Below are positions 16,751 to 25,800 of a DNA stretch of 64,000 bases, piece by piece. The translations under genes and the position numbers were made by a program. The notes under the pieces are model-generated. The model worked only from the letters and a program-made list of their open reading frames with translations. It was not told where the DNA came from and ran no database searches. Position 1 is the first letter of the stretch. The number at the start of each line of letters is the position of its first letter. This DNA comes from Actinoplanes solisilvae (GTDB taxonomy: Bacteria > Actinomycetota > Actinomycetes > Mycobacteriales > Micromonosporaceae). The stretch covers positions 1 to 64,000 of the forward strand of contig NZ_RJAC01000012.1 in assembly GCF_003999975.1 (NCBI RefSeq), read 5' to 3'.

Positions 16751-18583
16751 GTGGGCGGTTGGGCGGCTCTGGTTCCGTTGGTTCTGGCGGCCGCCGCGCT
16801 CCCGGGTGTTCCGGTTGCGGCGCAGGCCGTCGACCCGGGCTGGAGCGCGCCGCTGAGTACGCGCGGCCGTTACGTCGTGGACGCCGACGGGATGCGTTTC
16901 AAACTGCGGTCGGTCAATTGGCACGGGGCCAGCGGCACGGCCGAGGGCGACGGACATCATGCGGGCGAGGATTCGGGCCGGGTGCCGCTCGGGCTCGACC
17001 GGGCGCCGATCAGCGCGATCGTCGACGGTTTCCGGGGCATCGGCGTCAACAGTGTGCGACTGCCGTTCTCGAGCGAGATGGTCAACGACGCGCAGCCGGT
17101 GGCCGATTCGGCGGTAGCGGCCAATCCGGGCCTGCGGGGGAGGACACCGCTTCAGGTCTACGACGAGGTGGTCGCGGCCCTGACCGGCGCGGGCCTCGCC
17201 GTCATTCTCAACAATCACACGAATACGACGCGGTGGTGTTGCGGCGTCGACGGCAACGAGCGGTGGAACACGTCGCAGTCCGCGCAGGCGTGGGAGGACG
17301 CCTGGCTGTTCATGGTGCGCCGCTATGCGGGCAACGCGCGGGTCGTGGGGGCCGACCTCTACAACGAGGTGCGCCGCACGGTCATGGACGACCCGAACTG
17401 GGGCCGGGGCAACGATCACGACTGGTTCGCGGCGTCGCAGCGGCTCGGCGACCGGATTCTGCGCGAGGCCAATCCGCGGTTGCTGATCATCGTCGAGGGC
17501 ATCAACTGGACCGGCATCCCGGTCGACGGTTTCCCGCACGAGCGACCGACTCTGCGGCCCGTACGATCGTTGTCACACACGCTGGTGGCCTCGAACAAGC
17601 TGGTCTATGCGGCGCACTTCTACGACTACACGGGGCCGAATCACAGCGGCGCGACCGGGATCGGCGAGACGAGCGATCCGCGCTATCGGGATCTGAGCCG
17701 CGACGAACTGTTCCAAGTGCTGCGGCGTGACGCGTTCTTCGTGGCGGACGAGCCGGGGCAGCATTTCACGGCACCGGTGTGGATCAGTGAGTTCGGCGTC
17801 GACGGCAACGCTCCGCCGGGTTCCGCGCAGCGGGCGTGGTTTGAGGCGTTCACCGACTATCTGGTCCAGGCCGACGCCGACTTCGCCTATTGGCCCGCCG
17901 TGGGGTGGACCGAGAACCGCGCGGCGAACGGCTGGGGGCTGCTCTTCTGGGACCGTGCGGGCACATTGTCCACAGGGGACTGGCGCAGCGAGATCTGGAC
18001 CAGGTTGGTGACCCAGGGACGGACGGGTGTCATCGAACCGGTGGTGACGCGCTCGATGCTGAGCCCCGACCACGGAGATTTCGTCGCCTCACTGCGTCTG
18101 CGCGGCGAGGCGGACTGGGACAGCGGCGCCCGCAAGTCGGCCTGCCCCGACGGGCAACGGCTGATCGGCCTGAGCCATACGGGCAACCGCGGCCTGTGCG
18201 TGACCGCGGGCGCGTGGGAGTCGACCCAGGTGGTGCGCGACGAACGGCACGTGACGCGGGACTGGGCGAGCGGCTACACGAAGCTGCAGTGCCCCGCCGG
18301 CTCGCTGCTGGTCGGCTACGCCGTTCGCGGGGCGGCCGTGTCAAGCGCGCTGTGCGGCACGTCGCCGTCGGCCCGCGCCGGAACGAGCCGCGCTGACGTG
18401 GGTCGTACCGTGTGGTTCGACCGTGGCGACAACCGCCCGCCCGGCAACCCGGGTGGTGACTTCGCGGCCGGCCACTACAAGGGCCAGTGCGCCGACGACG
18501 AATACGCGGCCGGCGTCGCGTACACCGGGCGTTTCGGTTCCTCGCGCACCCCGGACGCGCTCTTCTGTCTTCCGTACGTATAA
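16751..18583 (+). CDS. Secreted GH5-type glycoside hydrolase with Cys-rich C-terminal repeats
   Basis: 610 aa from GTG 16751, chosen for GGAGG 5 nt upstream. A signal peptide covers about residues 1-26 (ends PVAAQA). The catalytic TIM barrel shows the GH5 acid/base in DLYNEVRR (Glu about 206) and the nucleophile in WISEFGVDG (Glu about 347), with NHTNTTRWCC between. From about residue 455 come three similar Cys modules (CPDGQRLIGL...LCV, CPAGSLLVGY...LCG, CADDEYAAGV...FCL), probably disulphide-bonded and substrate- or wall-binding. Likely an endo-glucanase or mannanase; specificity is not readable. Confidence 0.85.
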   Translation: MGGWAALVPLVLAAAALPGVPVAAQAVDPGWSAPLSTRGRYVVDADGMRFKLRSVNWHGASGTAEGDGHHAGEDSGRVPLGLDRAPISAIVDGFRGIGVNSVRLPFSSEMVNDAQPVADSAVAANPGLRGRTPLQVYDEVVAALTGAGLAVILNNHTNTTRWCCGVDGNERWNTSQSAQAWEDAWLFMVRRYAGNARVVGADLYNEVRRTVMDDPNWGRGNDHDWFAASQRLGDRILREANPRLLIIVEGINWTGIPVDGFPHERPTLRPVRSLSHTLVASNKLVYAAHFYDYTGPNHSGATGIGETSDPRYRDLSRDELFQVLRRDAFFVADEPGQHFTAPVWISEFGVDGNAPPGSAQRAWFEAFTDYLVQADADFAYWPAVGWTENRAANGWGLLFWDRAGTLSTGDWRSEIWTRLVTQGRTGVIEPVVTRSMLSPDHGDFVASLRLRGEADWDSGARKSACPDGQRLIGLSHTGNRGLCVTAGAWESTQVVRDERHVTRDWASGYTKLQCPAGSLLVGYAVRGAAVSSALCGTSPSARAGTSRADVGRTVWFDRGDNRPPGNPGGDFAAGHYKGQCADDEYAAGVAYTGRFGSSRTPDALFCLPYV

Positions 18584-18649
18584 CCGCGACCTATAGCTGA
18601 GCAAACTTTGCTAGTTCTGTCCTAGCGTCGCGGGCGCCACGCTGGAGGA

Positions 18650-19144
18650 ATGAATACGCGGAACATCCGGCTCGGCGTCGACATCGGCCGGGTCATCATC
18701 GACGGGGGAGCGCAGGGCGGCGCCGACACCCGGTTCTTCAGCGGCGACACCGCCCGCATGCTCACCACCCCGGCCGTGCCCGGCGCGTTCGCCGCGCTGG
18801 CCCGCCTGGCGCCTCGGTTCGACCAGGTGTGGCTGATCTCCAAATGCGGCGAACGGGTGCGGCGCAACTCCCTGATGTGGCTCGACCACCACGACTTCGC
18901 CGCCCGCACCGGCATTCCCCGAGAGAACGTACGGTTCTGCCGACGCCGCCCCGACAAGGCGATCCACTGTGCCGAGCTGGGCATCACGCACTTCATCGAC
19001 GACAAGCTCGACGTGCATCAGGCGCTGCGAGGAATCGTCGAGCACCGCTATCTGTTCGGCCCGCAGGCCGGCCCCGCTCCCGACTGGGTCGAGCACGCTC
19101 TCACGTGGACCGACGTTCTCGATATGACGGTTGACGTTATATGA
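18650..19144 (+). CDS. HAD-like phosphatase-fold protein
   Basis: 164 aa from ATG 18650 (GGAGG 6 nt upstream). HAD motifs: GVDIGRVI with the nucleophile Asp near residue 10 (Gly at the usual second Asp, as in some HAD enzymes), VWLISKCG (motif II), RPDKA (motif III Lys) and FIDDKLDVH (motif IV). Substrate unknown. Its last codons overlap the PadR start. Confidence 0.75.
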   Translation: MNTRNIRLGVDIGRVIIDGGAQGGADTRFFSGDTARMLTTPAVPGAFAALARLAPRFDQVWLISKCGERVRRNSLMWLDHHDFAARTGIPRENVRFCRRRPDKAIHCAELGITHFIDDKLDVHQALRGIVEHRYLFGPQAGPAPDWVEHALTWTDVLDMTVDVI

Positions 19145-19494
19145 CGTTGAGCGTAACGTCGCTCGGCGTGCGAGAGCCCACGTTTCTGATCCTCACCGCC
19201 CTCGCGGCGGAACCCACCCATGGCTACGGGGTGATCCGCGCCGTCGAGCAGCTCTCCGAGGGCGACGTCGTGCTGCGGCCCGGCACCCTCTACGGCGCCC
19301 TCGACCGCCTCACCGAGCAGGGCCTCGTCGAGCTCGACCGTGAAGAGGCCGTCGACGGCCGGCTGCGCCGCTACTACCGCCTCACCTCCGACGGCGCGGC
19401 CGCGCTGGCCGAACAGGTGGCCCGCCTGCGTCGCCACGCCGACGCCGCCGAGCGGGGCCTGGGCGGTCTCGGCAACCTGGGGCTGGCCCAGTGA
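19141..19494 (+). CDS. PadR-family regulator
   Basis: 117 aa from ATG 19141, overlapping the HAD stop; GTG 19168 (MREPTFLIL) is an alternative that fits most PadR N-termini better. Winged-helix features: HGYGVIRAVEQLS, RPGTLYGALDRLTEQGLVE and GRLRRYYRLT. The operator-like palindrome GACGTT-N6-AACGTC lies within its first codons. Confidence 0.9.
   Translation: MTLSVTSLGVREPTFLILTALAAEPTHGYGVIRAVEQLSEGDVVLRPGTLYGALDRLTEQGLVELDREEAVDGRLRRYYRLTSDGAAALAEQVARLRRHADAAERGLGGLGNLGLAQ
19143..19160. promoter_or_regulatory. Palindrome GACGTT-N6-AACGTC at the PadR start
   Basis: The inverted repeat is preceded by another GACGTT (19132-19137), giving three half-sites in 29 bp. PadR regulators bind such AT-centred repeats near their own start. 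It matches the element at 5483-5499. Confidence 0.5.
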
Positions 19495-20522
19495 CCCCGG
19501 CCGGCCGTCCCGGGGCGAGATCCTCGAGTCCAGCCGAACGGCACTGCCGCCGCCTCCTGCTGGCCTACCCCCGCGACTACCGGCGGCGTCACGGCGACGA
19601 GATCGTGACCACGCTGCTCGACGTCTCCGGCGATCAACTGCCGAGCCGGGGCGCGCGGCTGCATCTGGTCCTCTGTGGGCTGCGTCAGCGATTCCGGCTG
19701 CCGTTACGACCGGCACCGATCCTGGCCGCGGTGCTGGCCGCGATCGCGCTGGCCGCGCCCGGCGCGATCGGCGGGCGCTGGCTGGGCTGGCAGACAGCCG
19801 AAAACGTGACGTCCCACGACGACCTGCGGGCACTGATCGAGTCGATGGGCGTCTCCCGCCCGGAGGTCTATGACGACCGTACGGCGATGGGTGGGCCGGT
19901 GACCACAGCGGTCGCCCACGGCTCGGAGGTGCCCGACCGCTCCCGGGAAAGCGTGGCCGCCGCGGGCTGGCGGGTCGTCTCGTACAGCTCGCAGGCCGTG
20001 AGACTGGGTGTCGTGATCAACGACGACGGGTCCTGGGGCGCGCTCGGCCCCGGCCGGACCGCGTCGTGGCGAGCCACGAAGGGCGGCCTGACCCTGATCG
20101 GCGGCAGCACGACCGGGCTGGGAGACACCGACGTGAGCCTGGACGTCTGGACGGAAGAGACCGCGGCCATCCGCCCGTTCACCATCGGCGGCCTGGTGCT
20201 GGGCGCCCTGGCCGGCTGGCTGCTGACCGCCGCCGTCGCCACCCGCGTACGCCGAGCCGGCCGCGCACGCCGCTGGGCGGTGACCTTGCAGGCGACCGCG
20301 GGGTTCATCGCGGCCGCCCCGCCCGCCTACATGCTCTTCCGCGAGTTCGTCGAGACGATGAGATACGACGTCGACAACCCGAACTGGTACGTCGTCACCG
20401 ACCCCGCCCCCGCGTTGTCGACCGCGCTGGTCTTCACCGGCTCGGGCGTCGCCGCCGCCGCGCTGGTCGCGCTGCTGCTCGTGGCCGGCCGGGCCGGCTA
20501 TGACCGCCGCTCGGCCGCCTGA
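19491..20522 (+). CDS. PadR-linked membrane protein
   Basis: 343 aa, GTGA overlap with the PadR stop. The N-terminal cytoplasmic motif RHCRRLLLAYPRDYRRRHGDE is typical of membrane proteins encoded with PadR in actinobacteria. Four hydrophobic helices lie near residues 75-95, 225-250, 265-285 and 305-330, with an extracellular loop at about 100-220. It presumably forms a stress- or drug-responsive unit with PadR. Function unknown. Confidence 0.75.
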   Translation: MTPAGRPGARSSSPAERHCRRLLLAYPRDYRRRHGDEIVTTLLDVSGDQLPSRGARLHLVLCGLRQRFRLPLRPAPILAAVLAAIALAAPGAIGGRWLGWQTAENVTSHDDLRALIESMGVSRPEVYDDRTAMGGPVTTAVAHGSEVPDRSRESVAAAGWRVVSYSSQAVRLGVVINDDGSWGALGPGRTASWRATKGGLTLIGGSTTGLGDTDVSLDVWTEETAAIRPFTIGGLVLGALAGWLLTAAVATRVRRAGRARRWAVTLQATAGFIAAAPPAYMLFREFVETMRYDVDNPNWYVVTDPAPALSTALVFTGSGVAAAALVALLLVAGRAGYDRRSAA

Positions 20523-20560
20523 TCTCCGGGATTGTCGTACCCCCGTGCCATGCTCGGACG

Positions 20561-20863
20561 GTGGTGGTCGATTTCGAGAGCGAGCTGTGGCTGTGGGCCG
20601 CGCGCAAGCAAGAAACCTGGACTTTCGTCAGCCTGCCGGTCGAGGCGTCCGACGAGATCCGTGACCGCAGCGAGGGCCTGCGGCGCGGCTTCGGCTCGCT
20701 GCGGGTGAAGGTCTCGCTGGGCACCAGCCACTGGCAGACCTCGATCTTCCCCGGCGGCGGCACCGGCGCCTACGTGCTGCCCATCAAACGGGCCGTCCGC
20801 CAGGCGCAGGGCCTCGACATCGGCGACGTGGCAACGGTCTCGGTCGAGCTGCTCGACCTGTGA
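20561..20863 (+). CDS. DUF1905 domain protein
   Basis: 100 aa from GTG 20561 (tandem GTG GTG). It matches the DUF1905 beta-barrel pattern: an ELWLW strand, TWTFVSLPVE, LGTSHWQTSIFPGG, YVLPIKRAVRQAQGLDIGD and TVSVELLDL. The family is small and of unknown function. Confidence 0.8.
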   Translation: MVVDFESELWLWAARKQETWTFVSLPVEASDEIRDRSEGLRRGFGSLRVKVSLGTSHWQTSIFPGGGTGAYVLPIKRAVRQAQGLDIGDVATVSVELLDL

Positions 20864-20986
20864 CCGGCCGCGGTGAGCTGCAGGGACCCCGGCGCGCGCT
20901 GGCGCTGCGCGCCGGGGACGCCCGTCGGGGCTCGCCCGTCCGATGCCGGGGGACACCGGACGGACGGCCCCTGTTCATGAGCTCCC

Positions 20987-21310
20987 CTACCAGCGGCGGC
21001 GCTTCTTGAAGTGGCCGTGATGCTTGTAGTGCCCGTGATGCTTGTAGTGGCCGTGATGGCCGTAAGCTCCCGGCGGCGGGTAGGCGCCCGGGTGCCCGTA
21101 AGCCCCTGGCGGGTAAGCGCCCGGGTGCCCGTAGGCCCCCGGCGGCCCGTAGTGACCGTGGCCGCGGTGGTGATGCCCCTGCGAGCGGGCGATCCGGTGG
21201 TTGACCTCGCGCAACAGCCCGTCGGCGATGCCGCCGTGTCCGCCACCCGACCGCCGTTGCAGCTTCGAAGCGAGCATCGACAGCAGGAACCTCTTGACGG
21301 AACCGCTCAA
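20987..21310 (-). CDS. Small His/Gly/Tyr/Pro-rich repeat protein
   Basis: 107 aa from TTG 21310, supported by GGGAGG 6 nt upstream. A helical N-terminal half (KRFLLSMLASKLQRR) is followed by PPGAYGHPGAY-type repeats, then three HHGHYK/F units and a basic tail KKRRRW. The His repeats could bind Ni, Zn or Cu; the Pro/Gly/Tyr repeats resemble surface or phase-separating sequences. No family recognised. Confidence 0.7.
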   Translation of the reverse strand: MSGSVKRFLLSMLASKLQRRSGGGHGGIADGLLREVNHRIARSQGHHHRGHGHYGPPGAYGHPGAYPPGAYGHPGAYPPPGAYGHHGHYKHHGHYKHHGHFKKRRRW

Positions 21311-21409
21311 TTCAGCCTCCCTGAACTCGTACCCACCACGGTAGGTCCCCGAGTCCAGTACAGCCTGTGACGACGCTGCGGGTTTCCTGAGACTGGTCGA
21401 AGGGGGCGG

Positions 21410-21754
21410 CTAACCGACGCGGTAGCGCTCCACCAGTCCGGCGAGGATTTCCCGCGTCCGGTTCAGGTCGTCGATCTGGCGGGTCACCCGGTCGAGCTCC
21501 GATGTGAGGCGTTCAGCGAGCCACGGCGTACGGATGGCCTCGTTGTTGATGCAGGGAAGGACGTCCTGAATGGTCGCGCTGTTCAGGCCGGCCGACAGCA
21601 GCGACTGGATCAGCCCCACCCGCTCGACCGCCGACTCCGGATAGTGCCGCTGACCACCACCACTGCGCGTGCTCGCCAGCAGGCCCTGCTCCTCGTAGTA
21701 GCGCAGCGACCGCGCGCTCGCGCCGGTCACCGCGGACAGGTCGCCGATCCGCAT
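21410..21754 (-). CDS. MerR-family regulator
   Basis: 114 aa from ATG 21754. The winged helix MRIGDLSAVTGASARSLRYYEEQGLL is followed by a dimerisation helix. Only one Cys (VLPCINN), so it is not a metal-type MerR. Divergent from the Old Yellow Enzyme gene across a 59-bp promoter with a 20-bp spacer, the class it should activate by DNA untwisting. Confidence 0.92.
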   Translation of the reverse strand: MRIGDLSAVTGASARSLRYYEEQGLLASTRSGGGQRHYPESAVERVGLIQSLLSAGLNSATIQDVLPCINNEAIRTPWLAERLTSELDRVTRQIDDLNRTREILAGLVERYRVG

Positions 21755-21774
21755 CGGAAATCCTCCAGAAAACG

Positions 21775-21807
21775 CTTGACCCTCACACGGGTGTCAAGTT
21801 TTAGCGT
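21775..21807 (+). promoter_or_regulatory. MerR-type promoter with 20-bp spacer
   Basis: -35 TTGACC (21776-21781) and -10 TAGCGT (21802-21807) are separated by 20 bp. The interrupted palindrome CTTGAC...GTCAAG (21775-21798) lies between and over the -35. Transcription would begin near 21813, so the ATG at 21814 would be read from a leaderless mRNA. Confidence 0.75.
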
Positions 21808-21813
21808 AACCGC

Positions 21814-22815
21814 ATGACCACAGCAACCGCCCTCGTCGAGCCGGTCACCGTCGCCGGACTGCCGCTGAACAGCCAGTTCGTCATGGCCCCGATGACCCGG
21901 GAGCGTTCGCCGCACGGCGTGCCGACGCCCGAGGTCGCCGCCTACTACCGGCGCCGCGCCGAGAACGGTGTCGGGCTCATCATCACCGAGGGCGTGCTGG
22001 TCGACCACCCCAGCGCCGGCCACCAGCCCGCCGTGCCCAGGCTCACCGCGGGGGCCGCCGAGGCCGGGTGGCGCCACGTCACGAGCGAGGTGCACGCGGC
22101 CGGCGGCCGAATCGCCGCGCAGCTCTGGCACCTGGGCAGCCGGCGCGAGCCGGCCGGAACCGCCTGGACCCCGCAGACCATGTCCGGCCCCGACTTCGAC
22201 ACCCTCATCCGGGCGTACGCCGAGTCGGCGCGGGTCGCCGTCCGGGCCGGCTTCGACGCCGTCGAGGTGCACGCCGCCCACGGCTACCTGCTGGACGAGT
22301 TCCTCTGGCCGGTCACCAACCCGTCCCGCCGTCACCTCAGCTTCCCAGCCGACGTGATCCGCGCCGTGCGGGCCGAGATCCCGGCCTGCACGCCGTTGAT
22401 CGTCCGTTTCTCACAGTTCAAGGAGCGCGACTACAGCGCGCGCATCGCCTCGACGCCCGCGGAACTCGGCGTGAGCCTGGAAGGCTTCCGGCAGGCCGGC
22501 GCCGACGTGCTGCACGCCTCGCAGCGCCGCTTCTGGGAGCCGGCCTTCGCGGGCAGCGACCGTAATCTCGCCGGCTGGGCCAAGCACCTCACCGGCCTCC
22601 CGTCGATCACCGTCGGCTCGATCGGACTGACCCGCGACTTCGCCACCTCCGACCGGATGCGCGAGCTGGTCGACCGGCGTACGAGCGGCGAGTACGACCT
22701 CATCGCGCTCGGCCGCGTGCTGCTCGGCAACCCGTCCTGGGTGTCTCTGGCTGACGCGGGCCGCTTCGACGAGCTGCGCGACTATCACAAAACGGATGAA
22801 GAGCTGTACTTCTGA
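21814..22815 (+). CDS. Old Yellow Enzyme-type NADH:flavin oxidoreductase
   Basis: 333 aa from ATG 21814. An FMN-binding TIM barrel: FVMAPMTRERS (about residue 28), VGLIITEGVLVDHPSAG, the active-site pair VEVHAAHGYLLDEFLWP (His near 151-154) and IALGRVLLGNP near the C-terminus. It reduces activated alkenes such as quinones or enones, and is somewhat shorter than typical OYE (about 360 aa). Probably induced by an electrophile sensed by the divergent MerR. Confidence 0.9.
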   Translation: MTTATALVEPVTVAGLPLNSQFVMAPMTRERSPHGVPTPEVAAYYRRRAENGVGLIITEGVLVDHPSAGHQPAVPRLTAGAAEAGWRHVTSEVHAAGGRIAAQLWHLGSRREPAGTAWTPQTMSGPDFDTLIRAYAESARVAVRAGFDAVEVHAAHGYLLDEFLWPVTNPSRRHLSFPADVIRAVRAEIPACTPLIVRFSQFKERDYSARIASTPAELGVSLEGFRQAGADVLHASQRRFWEPAFAGSDRNLAGWAKHLTGLPSITVGSIGLTRDFATSDRMRELVDRRTSGEYDLIALGRVLLGNPSWVSLADAGRFDELRDYHKTDEELYF

Positions 22816-22865
22816 TTTTCCGCTTTATCGGCGCGAGACCGGTCGGACTTGATGAAATCGACAGT

Positions 22866-25800
22866 ATGGTGGCCGAAACGCCGAGAGCAGCAGTCCGCGC
22901 CTGGCGCGACGGGCTGGTCAACCTCGACGCCGGAAACCGCCTGCTGACCGGTCGCCGCTCGGCCGGCAGCACCCTGGAGATCGCCGGCCCGGCCGCGCCC
23001 GAGATCGTCGGCGCCCTGCGTGACGGCCGCGACTACGGCTTCCTCCCGTACGCGGCCCGGCCCGAACCCGGCGGCCTGTTCCGCACCAACCTGAGCGCCT
23101 CCGCCCTCGGCACCCGCCTGCGCCGCCTGATGCGCAGGTCGCGGCAGGACCTCCTCGACCGCGGCATCGCCACCCTGCACCTGGCGATCGGCACCCTGCA
23201 CTGGCGCGACGAGGAGGACGCGGCCTTCACCAGCCCGATCCTGCTGCTCCCGGCCGAGCTGACCGCCCGAGGCCCCGGCGACGTACCCCGGCTGCACGTG
23301 CGCGGCGACGACCCGGTGGTCAACCCGGCCCTGGCCCTGCGCCTGCGCCGGATGGGCATCGCGACACCGGACGTGGACGGGCTCGCCGAACTCGACGTGC
23401 GCGCCTGTCTGGAGAAGCTGCGGTCGACGGTCAGCAACCGCGCGTGGGAGATCACCGAGGGCGTGCTGCTGTCGTGCTTCAGCTTCCACAAGGAGGCGAT
23501 GTACCGCGACCTGCTCGACAACGAGCGGCGCGTCGTCACCCATCCGCTGGTCGAGGCCCTGGCCGGCCAGGTTGGCACGAAGAAGCCCGGTGGACAACCG
23601 CGAGAGGGTTCGACCGGCGGCGTAGTCTCCGAGCCACCTCTCCCGGGTGGGTGGGCCGGCATACCGACGCGTACGGCCGAGGGAGCGCAACCGGGGCCGG
23701 CACAGCGGCCGGGACATGGGCCGGAGCGCGAGCTTCCGCTGGTTCTCGACGCCGATGCCACCCAGCGGGCCTGCGTCGAGGCCGCCGTCGCCGGCCAGAG
23801 CTTCGTGCTCGACGGCCCGCCCGGCACGGGCAAGTCCCAGACGATCGCCAACATGATCGGCTGCCTCCTGCACGCCGGGAAGCGCGTCCTGTTCGTCTCG
23901 GAGAAGGCGGCCGCGCTCGAGGTCGTCCGCAACCGCCTCGCCGGCGTGGGCCTCGACCGATACCTGCTCGAGCTGCACAGCCACAAGACGACCCGCCGCG
24001 AGGTCGCCCGCACCCTCGCCGCGTCCCTCGACGAGACGACACCCGGCCCGGCCCGGCCGACCGGCGAAGTCGACCGGGAACGGCTGAACGAGCTGCGCGA
24101 CCGCCTGGACGCCTACGCCACCGCGATGAACGAGCGCCGCGAGCCGCTGGGCCGCAGCCTGTATGACGTGATCGGCGAATGCGCCCGCCGCACGGAACCG
24201 CATGCGGCCGGCCCGATGCCCGCCGTCGACCCGCGGACGCTGACCCCCGAACTCGTGCAGCGCCTGCTGGAGGCGGCCGACGACCTGGCCCGATGCCGCC
24301 GCCCAGCCGAGGAGGGCGACCGCTTCCCCTGGCGCGACGTGACCGAGCAGAACCCGTTGACCGACACCCTTCGGCGGGCCCGGCACGCCCTGAGAGATCT
24401 GGCCGGCGAGACCCAGACGTACGCCACCACGACCGAGGCATTCGCGCTGACCCACCCGTCCGACGCCGGACGCCTCGCCGCCCTCGTCACTCACGCCGCC
24501 CACCGCCCCGCCGTCGTGACCGACGAGTGGCTCACCGCCCCGTCCCTGGAGCCGATCGCGCGGGCCGCCGAGCGCCGCGGCCGTCTGCTGTCCGCCGCCC
24601 GTCAGGCGCGAACCGCCGTACGCGAAGCCGCCGGCGTGGATTGGCCCGACGTCCCCGACGAGGAACCACCCGCCCTGGACCCCGGCACCCTCACCGCGCA
24701 CGCCGCCGAGGTGTCCGCCCGCCTGCTGACCGCCGAGGCCGGCACGATCGACGAGGTCGTACGGGACGCGGCCACGATCGCCGCCCGCCTCGGCCTGCCC
24801 GCGGTGGTCACGTTCGGCGATCTCGCGCGGGTGGCCGCCCTGGCCGCCCTGGCCGACCGGCCCCATCGTCCCGAGCCGTTCTGGTTCGGCCCCGGGGTGC
24901 TCACCGCCGTCTCCTCGGCCGCGGCCGTCCTGCGTCGCTGCTCCGAGACGGTCGCCGCGATCGGGGCCCTGTGCCGGGCCTACTTCGCCGAGTCCATCGT
25001 GGACCAGCCGGTCGAACAGCTCGCCGAGCGCCTCGTCCACGAGCACCGCGGCCTGCGCAAGCTGCTCGGGGCGTACCGCCGGGACTGGAACGCCGTCGCC
25101 GCGTTCGCCCTGCCCACCGTGTCGCCCGCCGAGGCCGTGGCCAACCTGGGGGTCGCCGTGGGCTGGCAGCGGGCGCTGCGTCACCGGGCCGTCGTCGAGC
25201 GGCAGCACGCACCCCTGCTCGGCCGCTACCAGCACGGCGACCCGTCCGCGATCGACGAGGCATTGCGTACGGCGGGCGACCTGTTGCGGCTCGCCCCGCC
25301 GGAGTCGCTGCCGTCGGTCGCCGACCAGATCTGCCGCCCCGATCCCGACCCCGCGCTCATCCGTTTCGCCCGGCGGGCCCGTACGGTCGCTGAGCGCCAG
25401 CCGCCCGCCGACCTGCTGCGCGACGCCGTCGAGGACCGCCGGGCCCGGGCCGCCCCGCTCACCGAGGCCGCCGCGGTCCTGCACGCGTTCGACCGGGCGA
25501 CCGGTCGCGAGGTCGACCTCGACGAGGCCCGTCGTCTGCTCGATCTCAAGAAGGCGGCCGCCGAGAAGGAGCAGGCCGTGGCGGACGACCCGGCTCCGGA
25601 GCTCGGCCACGACGACCTGGACGACGCGGTCGCCTGGGCCAGGGCGGCCCGCCGGCTCCCGAACGGCGTCGACCGCGCGCTGAGCCCGGAACAGGCCGCG
25701 GCACTTCAAGAAAGACCGGGCGCCGCCGGGCTCGCCGAACGCATCGGCGCCTGGGAGGACGCCCGCGACAGCGTCCTCGCCGCCTTCGCCCCCACCCGCC

